Shown here: positions 9,693-20,563 of the stretch, in pieces
Numbering within the stretch: the first letter of the stretch is position 1
Layout of the letters: the number at the start of each line of letters is the position of its first letter
Origin: Caecitellus pseudoparvulus
Taxonomy: Eukaryota > Bigyra: Bicosoecida
Assembly: GCA_965644315.1 (NCBI GenBank)
Contig: CBFFRQ010000002.1
Location: forward strand, 1 to 64,000
Length of the DNA stretch: 64,000 nt
Direction: 5' to 3'
Position numbers and translations under genes: made by a program
Notes under the pieces: generated by a model
Told to the model about the DNA's origin: nothing
Databases searched by the model: none
What the model saw: the letters and a program-made list of their open reading frames with translations, nothing else

Positions 9693-10941
9693 TCAGCCGT
9701 CGCCACTGCCACCCCCCGCCTCGTCCTCGCTGCCCGAGTCTGAGTCTGACAGGGTGATGACGCCTCCCCCTCCCCCCTCCGCCAGAGCCGCGCTGACACG
9801 CTCACCGGTGGGGTCCGAGGTCCCCCCCCCCTCCTCCTCCCCCGAGGCACAGGCGTCAGGGGGTGCTGTGTAGGTGGCACGCCCCCCCCTCGCCCTCCAC
9901 TGAGCTACAGGGGGCATGCCCACCACTGCCCGCTTGGCGTTGGATGCCAGCGCACTGCCGGCACCGGCCTGGGAGAAGGGCGTGTGCAGCACATCCAACA
10001 GACGGCGCACTTTGGCCTCTCCCAGCCCCGGGCACGCACGCAGGGCGGCAGGGCTGGCTTTGGCCATGCCTGCCACAGAGTGGAATGTGTTCAGCAGCGT
10101 CAGCGCGTCGGTTTTGTTCACGCCCCGCACCCTGCCCAAGGCGCCTTGCACCGTTGCCACGAAGCCCTTCGAGGCCTTGGGCTTGATGGTCACCATGCCT
10201 TTCTTCTCGTACGCCTTGTATGTCTCCAGGTACCTGACGCGGCGCGCGTGTGCGGCAGTGTGGTGCCACGCGCTGACTCGCAACGCTGCGCTGACCGGAG
10301 TGACTCACCGAGCTGACTCCGCCGCTGACCACGTCACTATGGCGGTGAAATCATTCAGCACTGCCTGGTGACACAGCTCTTGCAAGGGGTGAGTGCTGTC
10401 ATCCACATCAATCTGCGCACTCAGGGTGGGGGCGGTGCGGAGAGCGTGACATGTGTGTGGCCACCGCTCACCGCACCTGGATCAGCAGCACACGCAGTTG
10501 AAACTCCGAACGCAAGCTCATCATGCGTTTGAAGGCATACTGTGGGTGCAGCAAGTGGTACCTGATGGAGATGAAGAGGGCGGCAGAGGTGGGGCTCAAG
10601 ATGAAGTCGGGCTTGATGTCAGCGTACTCCCACGCCACCTGGCGAACATGGGACAAGAGGGGGTTGCCCTGCTGTCGGCGTGCGACGAGTAGATTTGCAC
10701 CAGAGCCCACGGCATGGCGGGGGAGTGGCGGGCGGGGGTCTCCGCCCGCCACGGGGGCTGGTGCTGGCACAAGTGCTGCCGCAGGTGTTGGCGCTGACGA
10801 CGGCTCAGGCAGCGGCTGCGCGACGGCGCCAAACGCCGCTGCGAAGCTGCTGGACTGAGCAGGATCCGAAGTGGGCAATGACGGCTGCACTCGTCGCTCC
10901 TCTGCAGCAGCCTCAGCCGCCTCCAGGTCTGGAATGTCCAT
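9693..10941 (-). CDS. ERCC1: DNA repair protein ERCC1/RAD10
   Basis: Non-catalytic partner of the XPF/RAD1 endonuclease, which cuts 5' of lesions in nucleotide excision repair and acts in crosslink repair. Three exons: 10477-10941, 10309-10412 and 9693-10233, with introns 10413-10476 (64 nt) and 10234-10308 (75 nt); the product is about 369 aa. After a low-complexity N-terminus the central domain shows RRQQGNPLLSHVRQVAWEY, FISIRYHLLHPQY and LRVLLIQ, then IVTWSAAESARYLETYKAYE, which is diagnostic. Tandem helix-hairpin-helix motifs follow (GALGRVRGVNKTDALTLLN and ALRACPGLGEAKVRRLLDVL) that pair with XPF. The RYLETY join fixes the second splice junction. Beyond the usual family end there is a tail of about 80 residues ending in VITLSDSDSGSEDE, which matches a SUMO-interaction motif (hydrophobic core plus Ser/Asp). 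Confidence 0.95.
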
Positions 10942-11267
10942 GGTCAGGCTTCGTGCACCGGTGGCCCGAGCAATTACCGCAACGCAGCGCCACCTGCCGC
11001 CCTGCACAGCAGTCAGGGAAGTGCGAGTGGGAGTAGAGTCCGTCTGACGCAATATGGAGGGAAAGGGTCGTGTCGGGACCAGGCAACTTCCCAGGCTGCC
11101 GCAGATTGCGAGTGCGTTTGGTTTTGGTAGGCGTGCTTCTCCAGCGAGGCTGGCTTGCATCCAAGTGCCGCGGAGGACCAAATCGCCGCCGCCTCGGCAT
11201 TGCAGCCCCGAGCCCCAGCCAACACAGCGCTGTCACTGCACGCGTCAGGAACCAACCTGACGCAGGC
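10942..11267. promoter_or_regulatory. divergent intergenic region between ERCC1 and the IQ-protein gene
   Basis: This 326-bp gap lies between divergent start codons at 10941 and 11268. The plus-strand frame of the downstream gene is open from 11070 with a GTG but has no ATG before 11268, so I treat this as 5'UTR and promoter. No other element is seen. Confidence 0.45.
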
Positions 11268-13823
11268 ATGCAAGGCTTGCCCCAGCCGTGGAGGCCGTAC
11301 GACGCCCAGCTCGGCAGTTCCCACAGCCACTCGGCATGGGACGGGGCACTGCTGTGGCCCACGGCAGAGGTGCTGGATGCAGTGTGGTCCCATGCCCTCA
11401 GCTGCGTCTCTGCGCCGACCACCCTGGCGCGGCTGCGCATCCTGCTGGCGCTGCTGCGGGCCAAGCAGGCGCCAGACGCGGCGCTGCTGGCTCAAGCACT
11501 CGCGGCAGTTGGCGCGTTTCCAGCCCTTGCCCGTGACCTGCGAGCTGCCATCCCAGCCCAAGTACTGCACATGGTGCAGGGCGAAGAGGGGCCCGACGGT
11601 ATGCCTGGTCGGCTTGCACAGCCGCCGCTCGCAGTCGCAGGCTTGCCGGAAGCCGAGCTGGTCGCTGCGACCCCTCGCAGCGAGCCCGACAGCCAGCCCC
11701 TCCTCCCTGCGCGATTGACGGGGCCGAGCAAGGTCGGCGCAGGCACCTTGACAAGCTCCATGCCTGCTCTGCCAGGCCACAACTCCACCCTGCCCCTGCA
11801 CTCCTCCCCCAGCAGCGTGTTGGAGGGTGCGCCCACGAGGCGGCGGCGTGATCCGACGCCGTTCCCCCTCCTGCACACCCACACGGGGAGCAGAGCAGGC
11901 CTGCCAGCCCTCACACAGTCCCTGCACGCTAGCATGGGGCCAGGCAGGCGGCGGCAGCGGCGTGGCATGCGCGGTGCGCCACCCACCCATCTCGGCACCC
12001 TCGCAGCCCATGTTGCAGATGGCGGCGGCAGAGTGGAGGCGGAGTCACGGGCCCTGGCGGGGTCGCTGTCACGCCACGCCCTGCAGTGCCTGTCCCGCGG
12101 CAAGCAGGCCCATGGCATGTCGCGCCGCCGTCGCACGGGCGACGCAGCAGCCGCCCCCACCCCGGCGCCGCTCCTTGCGGCCACGCTGTACACCAACACG
12201 CACCTGCGCCTGGCAGCGGGGCTGTCACGGCGAGAGGTGCACGGGCACGCGACCACCCTGCGCCAGAGGAGGCCACACAAACAGCGCTTTGGGGCAAGCA
12301 CGGCCGCGCTGGGCAGCAGCGCCTCTGCGCCTGGGCTGCGGTGGGAAGAGCAGGTGTCAGCAGTGGCGGCGGCAGCGCACCGTCGACTCACAGCTGTGGA
12401 GGGCCCCCGCCCCCTGCCCATGGTGATGCTGCAGCAGCAACACACACGATCCTCACCGGTCTTGCACTCACCCGTGCTCAAGTCTGCCCTCGCCTCGCCC
12501 AAGCAGCGCTCCCTGAGTCCAACCGCTTCCGTTTCTTGGTTTGATGAGGGGGGCGACACCTCGGGCCGACGCCACATGTCGCCGCCCCTCTCCCCCATCA
12601 GACGCCGCAGTAGCAGTGGACAGCTGAGTCCTCTCAGTGGACGCAGTTTCAAGGCGGCAGCCGCCGATTTGGGCGCCCAGCAGCGGCGGCACTTCGCCGC
12701 GCGCGTCGTGCAGCGGAATTGGCGCCTCATGCGGCAGTGGCGACAGGAGGGCAGGATGCAGCGAGAGGAGTCAGCCTTGCCCTTCATGCGGGCCCCACAG
12801 CGCACGGCGACCAAGGGGCAGGTGCGCAAGGGCCTGGCGGGCATGAAGGCTGTCAAGACATCGCAAGACTCCTTGTTGAAGAAGCTGTCCTTCAAGTCAG
12901 GCGCAAGTGCCACAAGTGCCGACTCGCGGAAGCCCCCAAAGGCCAGAGACGCCGCAGAGGCAGAGGCAGCAGGGCCACACGGTGCCGATGCTGCACCCGA
13001 CACTGACAGTGCGAAGCCCCTTCCGCCTGTGCAGGAGAAGGGCGGCGGCGGTGGTCACGCTGGGAGGGGGGCTAGCGGAGCACCGGCACCCCCCCCTCGA
13101 CCACAGGCGCCGCCCTCCCGCACCTCCCTCTCCGGCGCACACACCCAGAAACACGCACTGGAGGGCGAGGGCGGCAGCGACGTGGCTGCACGCAGTCGCG
13201 CCTTGGCTGCTCGGCTGCGTGTGGAGACGGAGCATGCGGATGCGGAGGACAGCCAGCCGGACACGGCACGGCCCTCCACCGCTCCCGCCCGGCGGCGCAG
13301 CGTGCTGCAGGAGATGTTGCTGCACGAGGAGGCGGACGAGGGGCTGGAGGGACGCGGGGGGGACGTCGCTGTGCGACCTGCCTCTGCCAAGGCGGCCCGT
13401 GCATCCGGTCGGCGCGACAGCTTCTCCAGCGCTGTCGGACTGGCGCTGCCGGCGACTCACCACGGCGAGTCCAGCGACAGCTCCCTGGACCTGGACGCCC
13501 TGCCGTCCCTGCCACCCAGCGTGGCGCAGCGTCTGGCCAAGGCGCGGGGCGCTGGTAGCGACAGTGACAGTCTGGCACCTCTGGGCACTGTGCGTGAGGG
13601 CACGCCCACTGGCGGCGGGTCGGTGGCCCTCAGCACGCCAGGCTCGAGGGGCGGCAGCCGGCGCAAACGCTTCTCCCTGGCTGAGTACAAGGCGGGTGGC
13701 TCTGTGCTGTCCCGCCCGAAAAGGGGTGCTGGCGCCTCCAGCAGCGCCGGAGGCACTGGGAGCGCCGGCACGCCAGATACCCCGTCGCAGGGGGGCAGCG
13801 GCGCCTCACAGGCGCCTGAGTGA
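11268..13823 (+). CDS. IQ-motif, low-complexity protein of unknown function
   Basis: Single-exon open frame of about 851 aa from the first in-frame ATG at 11268. Family unknown. The N-terminal about 110 residues (LWPTAEVLDAVWSHALS ... LRILLALLRAKQAPD ... AIPAQVLHMVQG) look helical and ordered. Most of the rest is disordered: Ser/Pro/Arg/Ala rich, with LSPLS, SPPLSPIRRRSSSG and similar phosphosite-like runs. Around residues 468-490 is a good IQ motif (ARVVQRNWRLMRQWRQ), the usual calmodulin or EF-hand light-chain binding helix. This suggests a cytoskeleton-, cilium- or signalling-linked protein, but that is inference. It ends with TGA at 13821, about 200 bp before the next co-directional gene. 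Purifying selection cannot be judged from one sequence, so some doubt about exon structure remains. Confidence 0.65.
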   Translation: MQGLPQPWRPYDAQLGSSHSHSAWDGALLWPTAEVLDAVWSHALSCVSAPTTLARLRILLALLRAKQAPDAALLAQALAAVGAFPALARDLRAAIPAQVLHMVQGEEGPDGMPGRLAQPPLAVAGLPEAELVAATPRSEPDSQPLLPARLTGPSKVGAGTLTSSMPALPGHNSTLPLHSSPSSVLEGAPTRRRRDPTPFPLLHTHTGSRAGLPALTQSLHASMGPGRRRQRRGMRGAPPTHLGTLAAHVADGGGRVEAESRALAGSLSRHALQCLSRGKQAHGMSRRRRTGDAAAAPTPAPLLAATLYTNTHLRLAAGLSRREVHGHATTLRQRRPHKQRFGASTAALGSSASAPGLRWEEQVSAVAAAAHRRLTAVEGPRPLPMVMLQQQHTRSSPVLHSPVLKSALASPKQRSLSPTASVSWFDEGGDTSGRRHMSPPLSPIRRRSSSGQLSPLSGRSFKAAAADLGAQQRRHFAARVVQRNWRLMRQWRQEGRMQREESALPFMRAPQRTATKGQVRKGLAGMKAVKTSQDSLLKKLSFKSGASATSADSRKPPKARDAAEAEAAGPHGADAAPDTDSAKPLPPVQEKGGGGGHAGRGASGAPAPPPRPQAPPSRTSLSGAHTQKHALEGEGGSDVAARSRALAARLRVETEHADAEDSQPDTARPSTAPARRRSVLQEMLLHEEADEGLEGRGGDVAVRPASAKAARASGRRDSFSSAVGLALPATHHGESSDSSLDLDALPSLPPSVAQRLAKARGAGSDSDSLAPLGTVREGTPTGGGSVALSTPGSRGGSRRKRFSLAEYKAGGSVLSRPKRGAGASSSAGGTGSAGTPDTPSQGGSGASQAPE

Positions 13824-14029
13824 CAACAGCGAGTGCAGGTGCCAGACGCAAAGTTATCACAATACAGAAAATTCCCAAACTCCAGGCCTGTAGTGTCGCG
13901 GCAATTCTTTCGTCCCGGTCAAGCGTGCCGTGTGTGCTGCAGCTCGTCGCAGCGACGCCCAGCGACCGGCACACCCTCGGCGCGCCCTGTGACCTGCCCA
14001 GCTCCTGGTGCCCACCATGGATATGCACC

Positions 14030-17000
14030 ATGCGGGCAGCCTTCGACAGGCGTATTCAGCACAGTGTGACGCCGTCGTGCAGGAGCCTGATGTCCGGGTA
14101 CGCTCTGCATGTTGCAACTTCCGCAGCCGGCGCGCCTCGCTGCACTGCGCCACCACTGCCTGCTCAGGTCCTGGCCGCCATGCAGCGGGGCGAGGAGGAG
14201 GCCCAGGCAGGCTTCCCCATCACCGTGCTGTCCCTGTCCGACGCCCAGCTGGAAGGCGCCTCCGTGGCGCCAGTGCTGCGTGCCCTGGCTGAGGGCTACC
14301 CACCAGGCCACGCGCAGGCTGGCCACGAAGACGGCAGTGCGCTGATGCTGGCGTCGCCGCGAGTGCCGCCGGCGTCGGGGCTGCTGCGTGCGCCCCTGGC
14401 AGTGGGCGGCGCCACGGTGAGCGGCATGCTTCGGGGGCTGCTGTACCTGGACCTGTCCCACCAGCCACTGGGCGACCTGTACAATGTCCGCACCCTCTCC
14501 GCCTTCCTGGCCAGTCCCCACAGCATGGTGCAGCACGTCGTGCTGCACGGCTGCAGCCTCAGCGACGCCGATGCCGCGGCACTGGTCCTGGCCCTGGCCC
14601 GCCGGTGTGGGGTGCGACTGGACCGGGCGTCAGTGCCAGGCGAGCCGGGCGAGCTGGCCAGTCGGGCCAAGCACTTCACGAGCCAGTTCGGGGGGGAACT
14701 GGCTGCGAAGGAGGCAGGGGTGGCGGCGGCCGCGGAGGCGCACCCACCCCACCTCGTGGCCAGTGACGCCACCGCAGCCCTGCAGCACATGTCCTCGCCC
14801 GGCACACGGGCTGCCACCCGTGCCGCCAGCAGGTCCGTGGAGCAGGGGCACGTGGCGACGCTGGACCTGGGCATGAACGACGTGGGGCCCAGCACCACGG
14901 CGGTGCTGTCCGCATGGCTGGCCGCAGGCTGCGAGGGGCGAGGCGGCGACCCAGGCGACGTGTGCACCCTCAGCCGGCTGTGTCTGGACGCCAATCCCCG
15001 CCTGAATGACGCCTGCGTTGAGACGCTGTCGGCAGGGCTGGCAGACAACGCAGTGCTGCGCACGCTGTGCCTGCGACGGTGCCAGGTGGGTGCGGGTGGC
15101 GCCGCTGCGCTCAAGCGCTGCCTGTTGTTCAACCACTCCCTGCTGCTGTTGAAGCTGGACTTCAACAAGTGCGGCTCCTCCGTCCTGAACACCATCACTG
15201 CGATGCTGCGGCGTAATACGGTAGCGGCTGCCGCTGGCATCCTCACCGCCCACGATTCGCTGCAGGTGCACCAAGGGGCGGCTGGAGCTGGGGGGGAGGG
15301 GTTGACGACACCCCCCCCTCGACACCCGGCACGCACCCCCCTTGTCCCCCCCGCTGTGCCCCGGCCCACGTCCCCCACCCGCGCCGAAGTGCAGGCGCTG
15401 GTGCGTTTCTGGGACTACCCCATGGACCACAGCGCATCAGCGCACTTTTTCGCCGACCCCGCCAACTGGACCGCCAAACCCAACACCCTGGGCGCGTCGA
15501 CAGGCGACGTGTCAGTGCGCCCCATGCCCGCCAACGCTGCTGCAGCAGTGCTGGCGGCTGGACGGGATGCCGCCGCGCCTGGCGCACAGGACCAAGCCGT
15601 GCCCCGGCACCTCGTCATCCCCGCCTTGCGCTCACCGCACCAGGCCCCAGGTGTGGCGTCGCCGGATGTGGTACGCCGCATGGCCCAGGAGCGCGCTGAG
15701 GGCCGTGTGGAGGCTGTTGTGGCTGGCGCGGATGTGGGGGGGGGCACCGCAGCGCGGCTGACACAGCACTCACAGCGTCTCGCTGCCGTGCAGTGTGCTG
15801 CGGCAGACATGGCCCGGCAGCGGGCAGAGGCTATGTCTGCCATGCGAGCGGCCCTGGGAGGTGGGGCGTCATGGATGGAGGGGGGGGCGGCGGGTGACGC
15901 CTCCGGCCGGGGCGCGTGGCGGGGGAGGAGCAGTCCTACACCAGCGTGGCGGGTGGGGCCGAGGACGCACACGCCACCAGCGTCGTCGATGGGCCCACAC
16001 ATGCGCCCAGCCCCCACCCCATCACGCAACCCACCACGCCAAGTGACACCATGCAGGGATACAGTGGCAGCCCCGCTGCGCTGTTTTCACCTGCCGAGGC
16101 GGTGCTGGCGGTGCAGGGGGGAGACAGGGCTGCCAGCGGCGTGAGCGCATGCACGGCCCACACCCCCTCGGCCCAGCACGCCCCCCCGTCACCACCAGTG
16201 CAGCTAGCATGCAGCGTGCTCGAGACATCGCCCAGCTGAACAGCGTGCTGGGGCCAGAGTCCAGCGCAGGGCCCACTCTGCAGGAGCACCTCCCCGCGTA
16301 CACGGCTGATGCGTTTCTGAGCCAGCCAAGCACCCAGGAGGAAGGGGAAGCCCTCCCCTCCTCCCCGCGCGGGGGGGGCAGCACTGCACCCCTCTTGCAA
16401 GACCCCCACACTGCCGCCATCGCTGCTGCCCGGGCCGAACGCATGAAGGCTTTCGCAGCGCACGAGGCTGAAATGGCGGAGTTCGCGGCGCAGAGGGGTC
16501 GTCGGCGGGGGGGGCGGCAGGCGGGCGTATTGCGCGGATCTGCACAGTACGCCAGGCAGCCCCACGTCCACCCCCCCCACCAGGGCACGACGCGGCACAG
16601 TCACCCCACCTCCACCACGCCACCTCTGGGCCTACCCACCATCACCGCCCAGTCACCTCCCCGACCCATGAGCGTTGGGGTGGCGACCACACCTCCCCTG
16701 CCCGGTGTAGACCTGCTGCCACCCGCCCGCTCAGACAGACCCACGGCACATGCAGTGTCAGACGGCCAGCTGCGGTGGGTGACTCAGCGTGCCCACAGCA
16801 AGCTGGCTGCCTGGCAGCGCACGGGGGTCGCTGACGCCCAGTCTGGTGCGGAGTACGCCGGCCCCACAGCACACGGCTCGGGGCGAGACGCTGCCTCGCA
16901 CGACACACCAGCGCCCACGGCCGCATCCCCCGCCACACTGCGCCTGGCCACACGCACCGCAGCAGCTCGGCAGTGGCGACCAGCTCCGCTCCGTGGCGTA

Positions 17001-18529
17001 CCCCCTCCCCAAGCACTGGACTGCCGCCCCCCTACTCTGTACCGCATGGAGCAAGAGACAGCGGAGTCACCCCCGCGTGGCAGAGGAGGAGGGGCGCCGC
17101 CGCCACTGCACCTGGCCACGAGTCACTCCTCCACAGCCACGAGTCACCTAGTGAGCTCGCCCCGAGCAGCGAGCGAGGACGGCAGGCCCGTGCTGCATGG
17201 GCCCGCCCCTGACTCGCCGCAGGACAGTGACGCGACGCGGTCACTCAGTGACTCCTTGCAGGCCACGCCGCCCCCAGCCACTGTGAGACAGCCGTCCACT
17301 GCCACCCTCCCACCCCCGCCCCTGCGGGCAGGCACACCCCCACTCTGCACCAGCAGCATCCCCCCCCTCTCCCCAGGCAGAAGAGGCACACACCCCACCC
17401 CCACCTCCCCATACCTGGACCGCTTCCACCTCCCCCACATGCAGCACGTGCCACAGCCCGCGCCCGAGGTGGCTGAGCTGCTGCCGCCCCCTCCCTGCCG
17501 TGACGACAGCGACACGCCAGCGCATGACCAAGCAGGGCAGTCCGTACACCACCCATGGACCCCCCCCACCACCCCCCACTGCACCTGCGGCACCCGCCTG
17601 GCGGTGACCCAGCACCACACACGTCCCACACGCCCATCGCGTTCAACGTGCCACCCGGAACAGCACCCGCCTGGGGTGGACACGGCACCATTGTCTTCGT
17701 GCCTGCCGCTTCTGGGCCGCCAGCGGGGAGCCCCTTCATGGCCAGTCCGCCCGCTGTTACGTGGGGAGGGGGCGGCCTGACACCGGCGCCACACATGCCC
17801 CACCACACCACCCCATCCACCCTCCTCGCCAGCCACCCCGCCCCGGACGCCGCAGCACACGCCCCCCACCCCCTTCACGCCAGCCGACTGCCGGCAGAAA
17901 CCAGCATAGTGCCACACGTGCAACCCTCTGTCACGCCCCCCCCCGACACAACAGTGCACAGGGGCCAGAGCAAGCCGCGCCGGCCACAGAGAGGCGTGCG
18001 GGCCTCGGAGACCAGTGCGGTGGGGGGCACGGGGCAGGGGTCTCATGGGGCGCATGCTGCAGCGGGTGGAGCGTCGCGCACACCCCGAGTTCGGACCACG
18101 CACCAGCCGGGGGCAGCCGATTCCCAGCCTGCGTCAGCTGTGGGGGCCGCCACACCCGGAAGCGGGGATGCACTCCCACCCCCCACGCCGGGCTCTGCAA
18201 GGCACGTGGCAGGTGCGGGCTGGCTGCAGGCAGAATCTAGCACCAGGGTACCTGCTCCTGCTTCGGCCCTGCCCGATGCGGCGTCGACGGGTGACTCGCC
18301 GACCGCCGCCACTCAGCGGCAGGCGGCGGCCGATGGCGTTGCCGCGGCTGCCGCAGCGACGGCTGCTGTGCGCTCTGCGCTCGGGGCCTCTGAATCCTCC
18401 CAGCAGAATCTGCAACGGCGCAACTTCCTAGCCTCCTGCCGAGGGGTGGCCCCCACGCCACGGCTGGATGCCATGTCTCCGCGGCGCGTCAGCACGGTGC
18501 CCCGTCGCCGCCCAACCCAGGCGCCCTGA
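14030..18529 (+). CDS. LRR/ribonuclease-inhibitor-like protein with long disordered tail (three apparent frameshifts)
   Basis: Unrecognised large protein. The first part (about 14210-15250) has RNI-type leucine-rich repeats: LLYLDLSHQPLGDL, VQHVVLHGCSLSDADAAALV, VATLDLGMNDVGPS, LSRLCLDANPRLNDACVETL, LRTLCLRRCQVGAGGAAAL and LLLLKLDFNKCGSS. These repeats usually form a curved protein-binding solenoid in cytosolic or ciliary proteins. The rest is Pro/Ser/Ala-rich with a short helical piece (AERMKAFAAHEAEMAEFAAQ). Reading passes through three frames, each changing in or near a G or C run: G5 at 15921, C7 at 16181 and C8 at 17560. Adding one base at each restores one continuous frame of about 1,500 codons to the stop at 18529. 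Introns there are possible but I see no good donors. The start is uncertain: ATG at 14030 (MRAAFDRR) is chosen; later ATGs at 14090 and 14180 are alternatives. Confidence 0.6.
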
Positions 18530-18696
18530 AGGCATGCTGCAGCGGCAGCAAAATGTACGCAACACACAGCATGCCCGCCATTGGTGCCGCACTTTGTTGA
18601 AAAGCCCAGTTGGTGTGTGCGTGGCGGAGCATGGCCTGCTTGGCGCAAGGCCGACCGTGCTCGAGCACACGGGTCAGACAATGGCAACGCCAGAGC

Positions 18697-20464
18697 ATGC
18701 TGTTTGCCACAGCAGCGCTGGCTCTGTGCGCAGCTGCACAACTGGCCGACGTGCATGGTATCGAGACACCAATGTGGAGGTACGGAGCGGGGAAATCTGT
18801 ACGAAGCGGGCAAGGTGAGTTGTATTTCGTGGCCTAGCAAGCTCTCCTGCAAACTGCGGAAATTGCTTCAACCCCCAGCACGCCCCCCCCCCCCTTTGCG
18901 AGACAGAAACAGCAGGAGATGCGTTGAACTCTCAGGTATGTCGAAACCGCATGTGAAGAATGGAGCCCAGTTGCTCAGGCAAGATTGCGATGGCTGTTGT
19001 GTCACACCCCGCGAACCCATCCGCAGAGCCTGGCACTGACCTACGCTGCAGCAGCTGGCCAAGCTACATTGGAGCGAGCAGTCCAGGACTTGCCCATCCA
19101 TGTGCGCGAAGCCCTTGCGGACCACTTGCAAGGCTTCGATACCCCAACACGCGGCCCCAGGCTTGCCTGGTCCAGCCTTGACAGTCCAGATTCTAGAGGA
19201 AAGAGGGTTGTTGAGATCCCCGGTGCCGAGCTACCCTCCCTTTCCCGCCTCGCCCCCGCTGATGTGCACGCCCGCGCTGCAGAGCTGTTTGACCGGGGCT
19301 ACCGACAACGTGCAGTGCAGGAGCTGTGCACGCCTGGCAGTGTCCGCGTAGCTGCCGAGGCAGGCGCCGCAACAGCAGGGCTGCCGCCACGGCGAGTGCG
19401 ACAAGCCGCCACTGTGCTGCAAGTGTGTGGCTTTGTGGTTCTACAGGGCGCCATGCCGGAGAACTTGATCCGCGCTTTGAAGGAGGATAACGAGGAGCAA
19501 TTCTGGGCGTTCTACAACTCCTCCATCGCCCCTGACGCCAGTCTACGCAGTGCAGCCTCCCACGAAAGTGACTCCTTCGCAATTCGCTCCAGGGGGCGGT
19601 TCGAGTACAAACTGCACCGCGCAGGCGCTTTTGCAGCCCCAGAACTACTGGAGAACCACGCTGTACTGCCTGTGCTTGCGGCAGGCATGCGTTCACTGGA
19701 TTTTCAGCTGGACACGTTTTCTTGCGTCACAAGCCTACCAGGCTCTCCCTCCCAGCACTGGCACTCGGATGCAGGGACGCTGTTTCAGACACACAGCACG
19801 AACGGACTCCCGAGTCGGCTGCGGGCGGCTCGCCTGGCGGCTGCTCAGCGTCTAGGGGTGCTGGACAATCCCAATGACCACGCAATAGCCAACACGCACC
19901 CGACCTTTGGCTACTTCGATGCCTCGCCGCACCTCCCGCCACATGGCATTGTGGCGTTCACGCCCCTCATAAATGTCACACAGGCGCACGGGCCGACCGT
20001 ATTCCGCGCGGGCACACACTTGGCTTGCCCCGATGACCACTTGCGCGACCTTGAGGTGGACGGGGTGGTGCTGGACACCTGCCCGGAACACGCCACACAC
20101 ACGCTGCACGCGACAGCTCAGCCAGGAGACGTGATCCTCTTCGACTTCCGCGTCTCGCACAGGGGCGGGGCGAACACCCACCCCCACGACATCCGACCGA
20201 TGCTCTACCAAACATTCCTCATGGTGCGTGCCTGAAGTTTGCGCTCTGAGTAGAAAGACCAGTGTCTGTGCATTAGCACACCCCTCTCGCTTCCTGCACC
20301 CATCCGCGCAGCCATGGTACCACGACAAGGTGAACTTTCACCAGCGACAAACCTCGTCATTCGACGGGCATCCTCCGTTCCTACGCAAGCTCCTGACACG
20401 CCTTGACGCAGACGCCTTTTCAAGTTGGGTGCACGACACCGCCGCAGGCATGGGAGGTGCTTGA
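18697..20464 (+). CDS. phytanoyl-CoA dioxygenase-like 2OG-Fe(II) oxygenase, possibly secretory
   Basis: Member of the PhyH branch of 2-oxoglutarate/Fe(II) oxygenases, which hydroxylate lipids or small molecules using O2 and 2-oxoglutarate. The metal site is intact: His-x-Asp in HWHSDAG (His codon 19762, Asp 19768) and the distal His in RVSHRGG (20158). The 2OG-binding Arg is in DIRPMLYQTF (20194). Before it is VCGFVVLQGAM, the usual family start; after it comes a PWYHDKVNF end reached through the 88-nt intron 20224-20311. The last exon is 20312-20464. The 5' end is less certain. An ATG at 18697 encodes MLFATAALALCAAAQLADVHG, a good signal peptide, then a GTGAGT donor at 18815. The acceptor at 19051 keeps frame and gives about 480 aa, but an extra small exon could exist. 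If the signal peptide is real the enzyme works in the secretory pathway, unlike peroxisomal phytanoyl-CoA hydroxylase. It is convergent with the giant gene, 99 bp away. Confidence 0.85.
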
Positions 20465-20563
20465 TCGCAAGCAGGTTGCCATTCGTGCGGCCGCCCCTGT
20501 TCAGCCAGACCAGCCCAATCTGTGCATCGAGTGCATTAAGAAGCTACACACTCCGCACAACAG
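20465..20563. other. convergent 3' spacer (PhyH gene/giant gene)
   Basis: Only 99 bp separate the stop of the oxygenase gene from the stop of the minus-strand giant gene, so their 3'UTRs probably overlap. No polyadenylation signal of the AATAAA type is visible. Confidence 0.4.

Noticed and set aside
11492-13003. Minus-strand open frame of about 500 codons
   Set aside because: It is antisense to the IQ-motif gene, Arg/Ser/Cys rich without motifs, and the sense frame is longer and carries an IQ helix.
1-20000. Bacterial or organellar origin of the window
   Set aside because: Spliced genes with GT-AG introns and nuclear proteins (GAR1, ERCC1, WDR82) exclude it.
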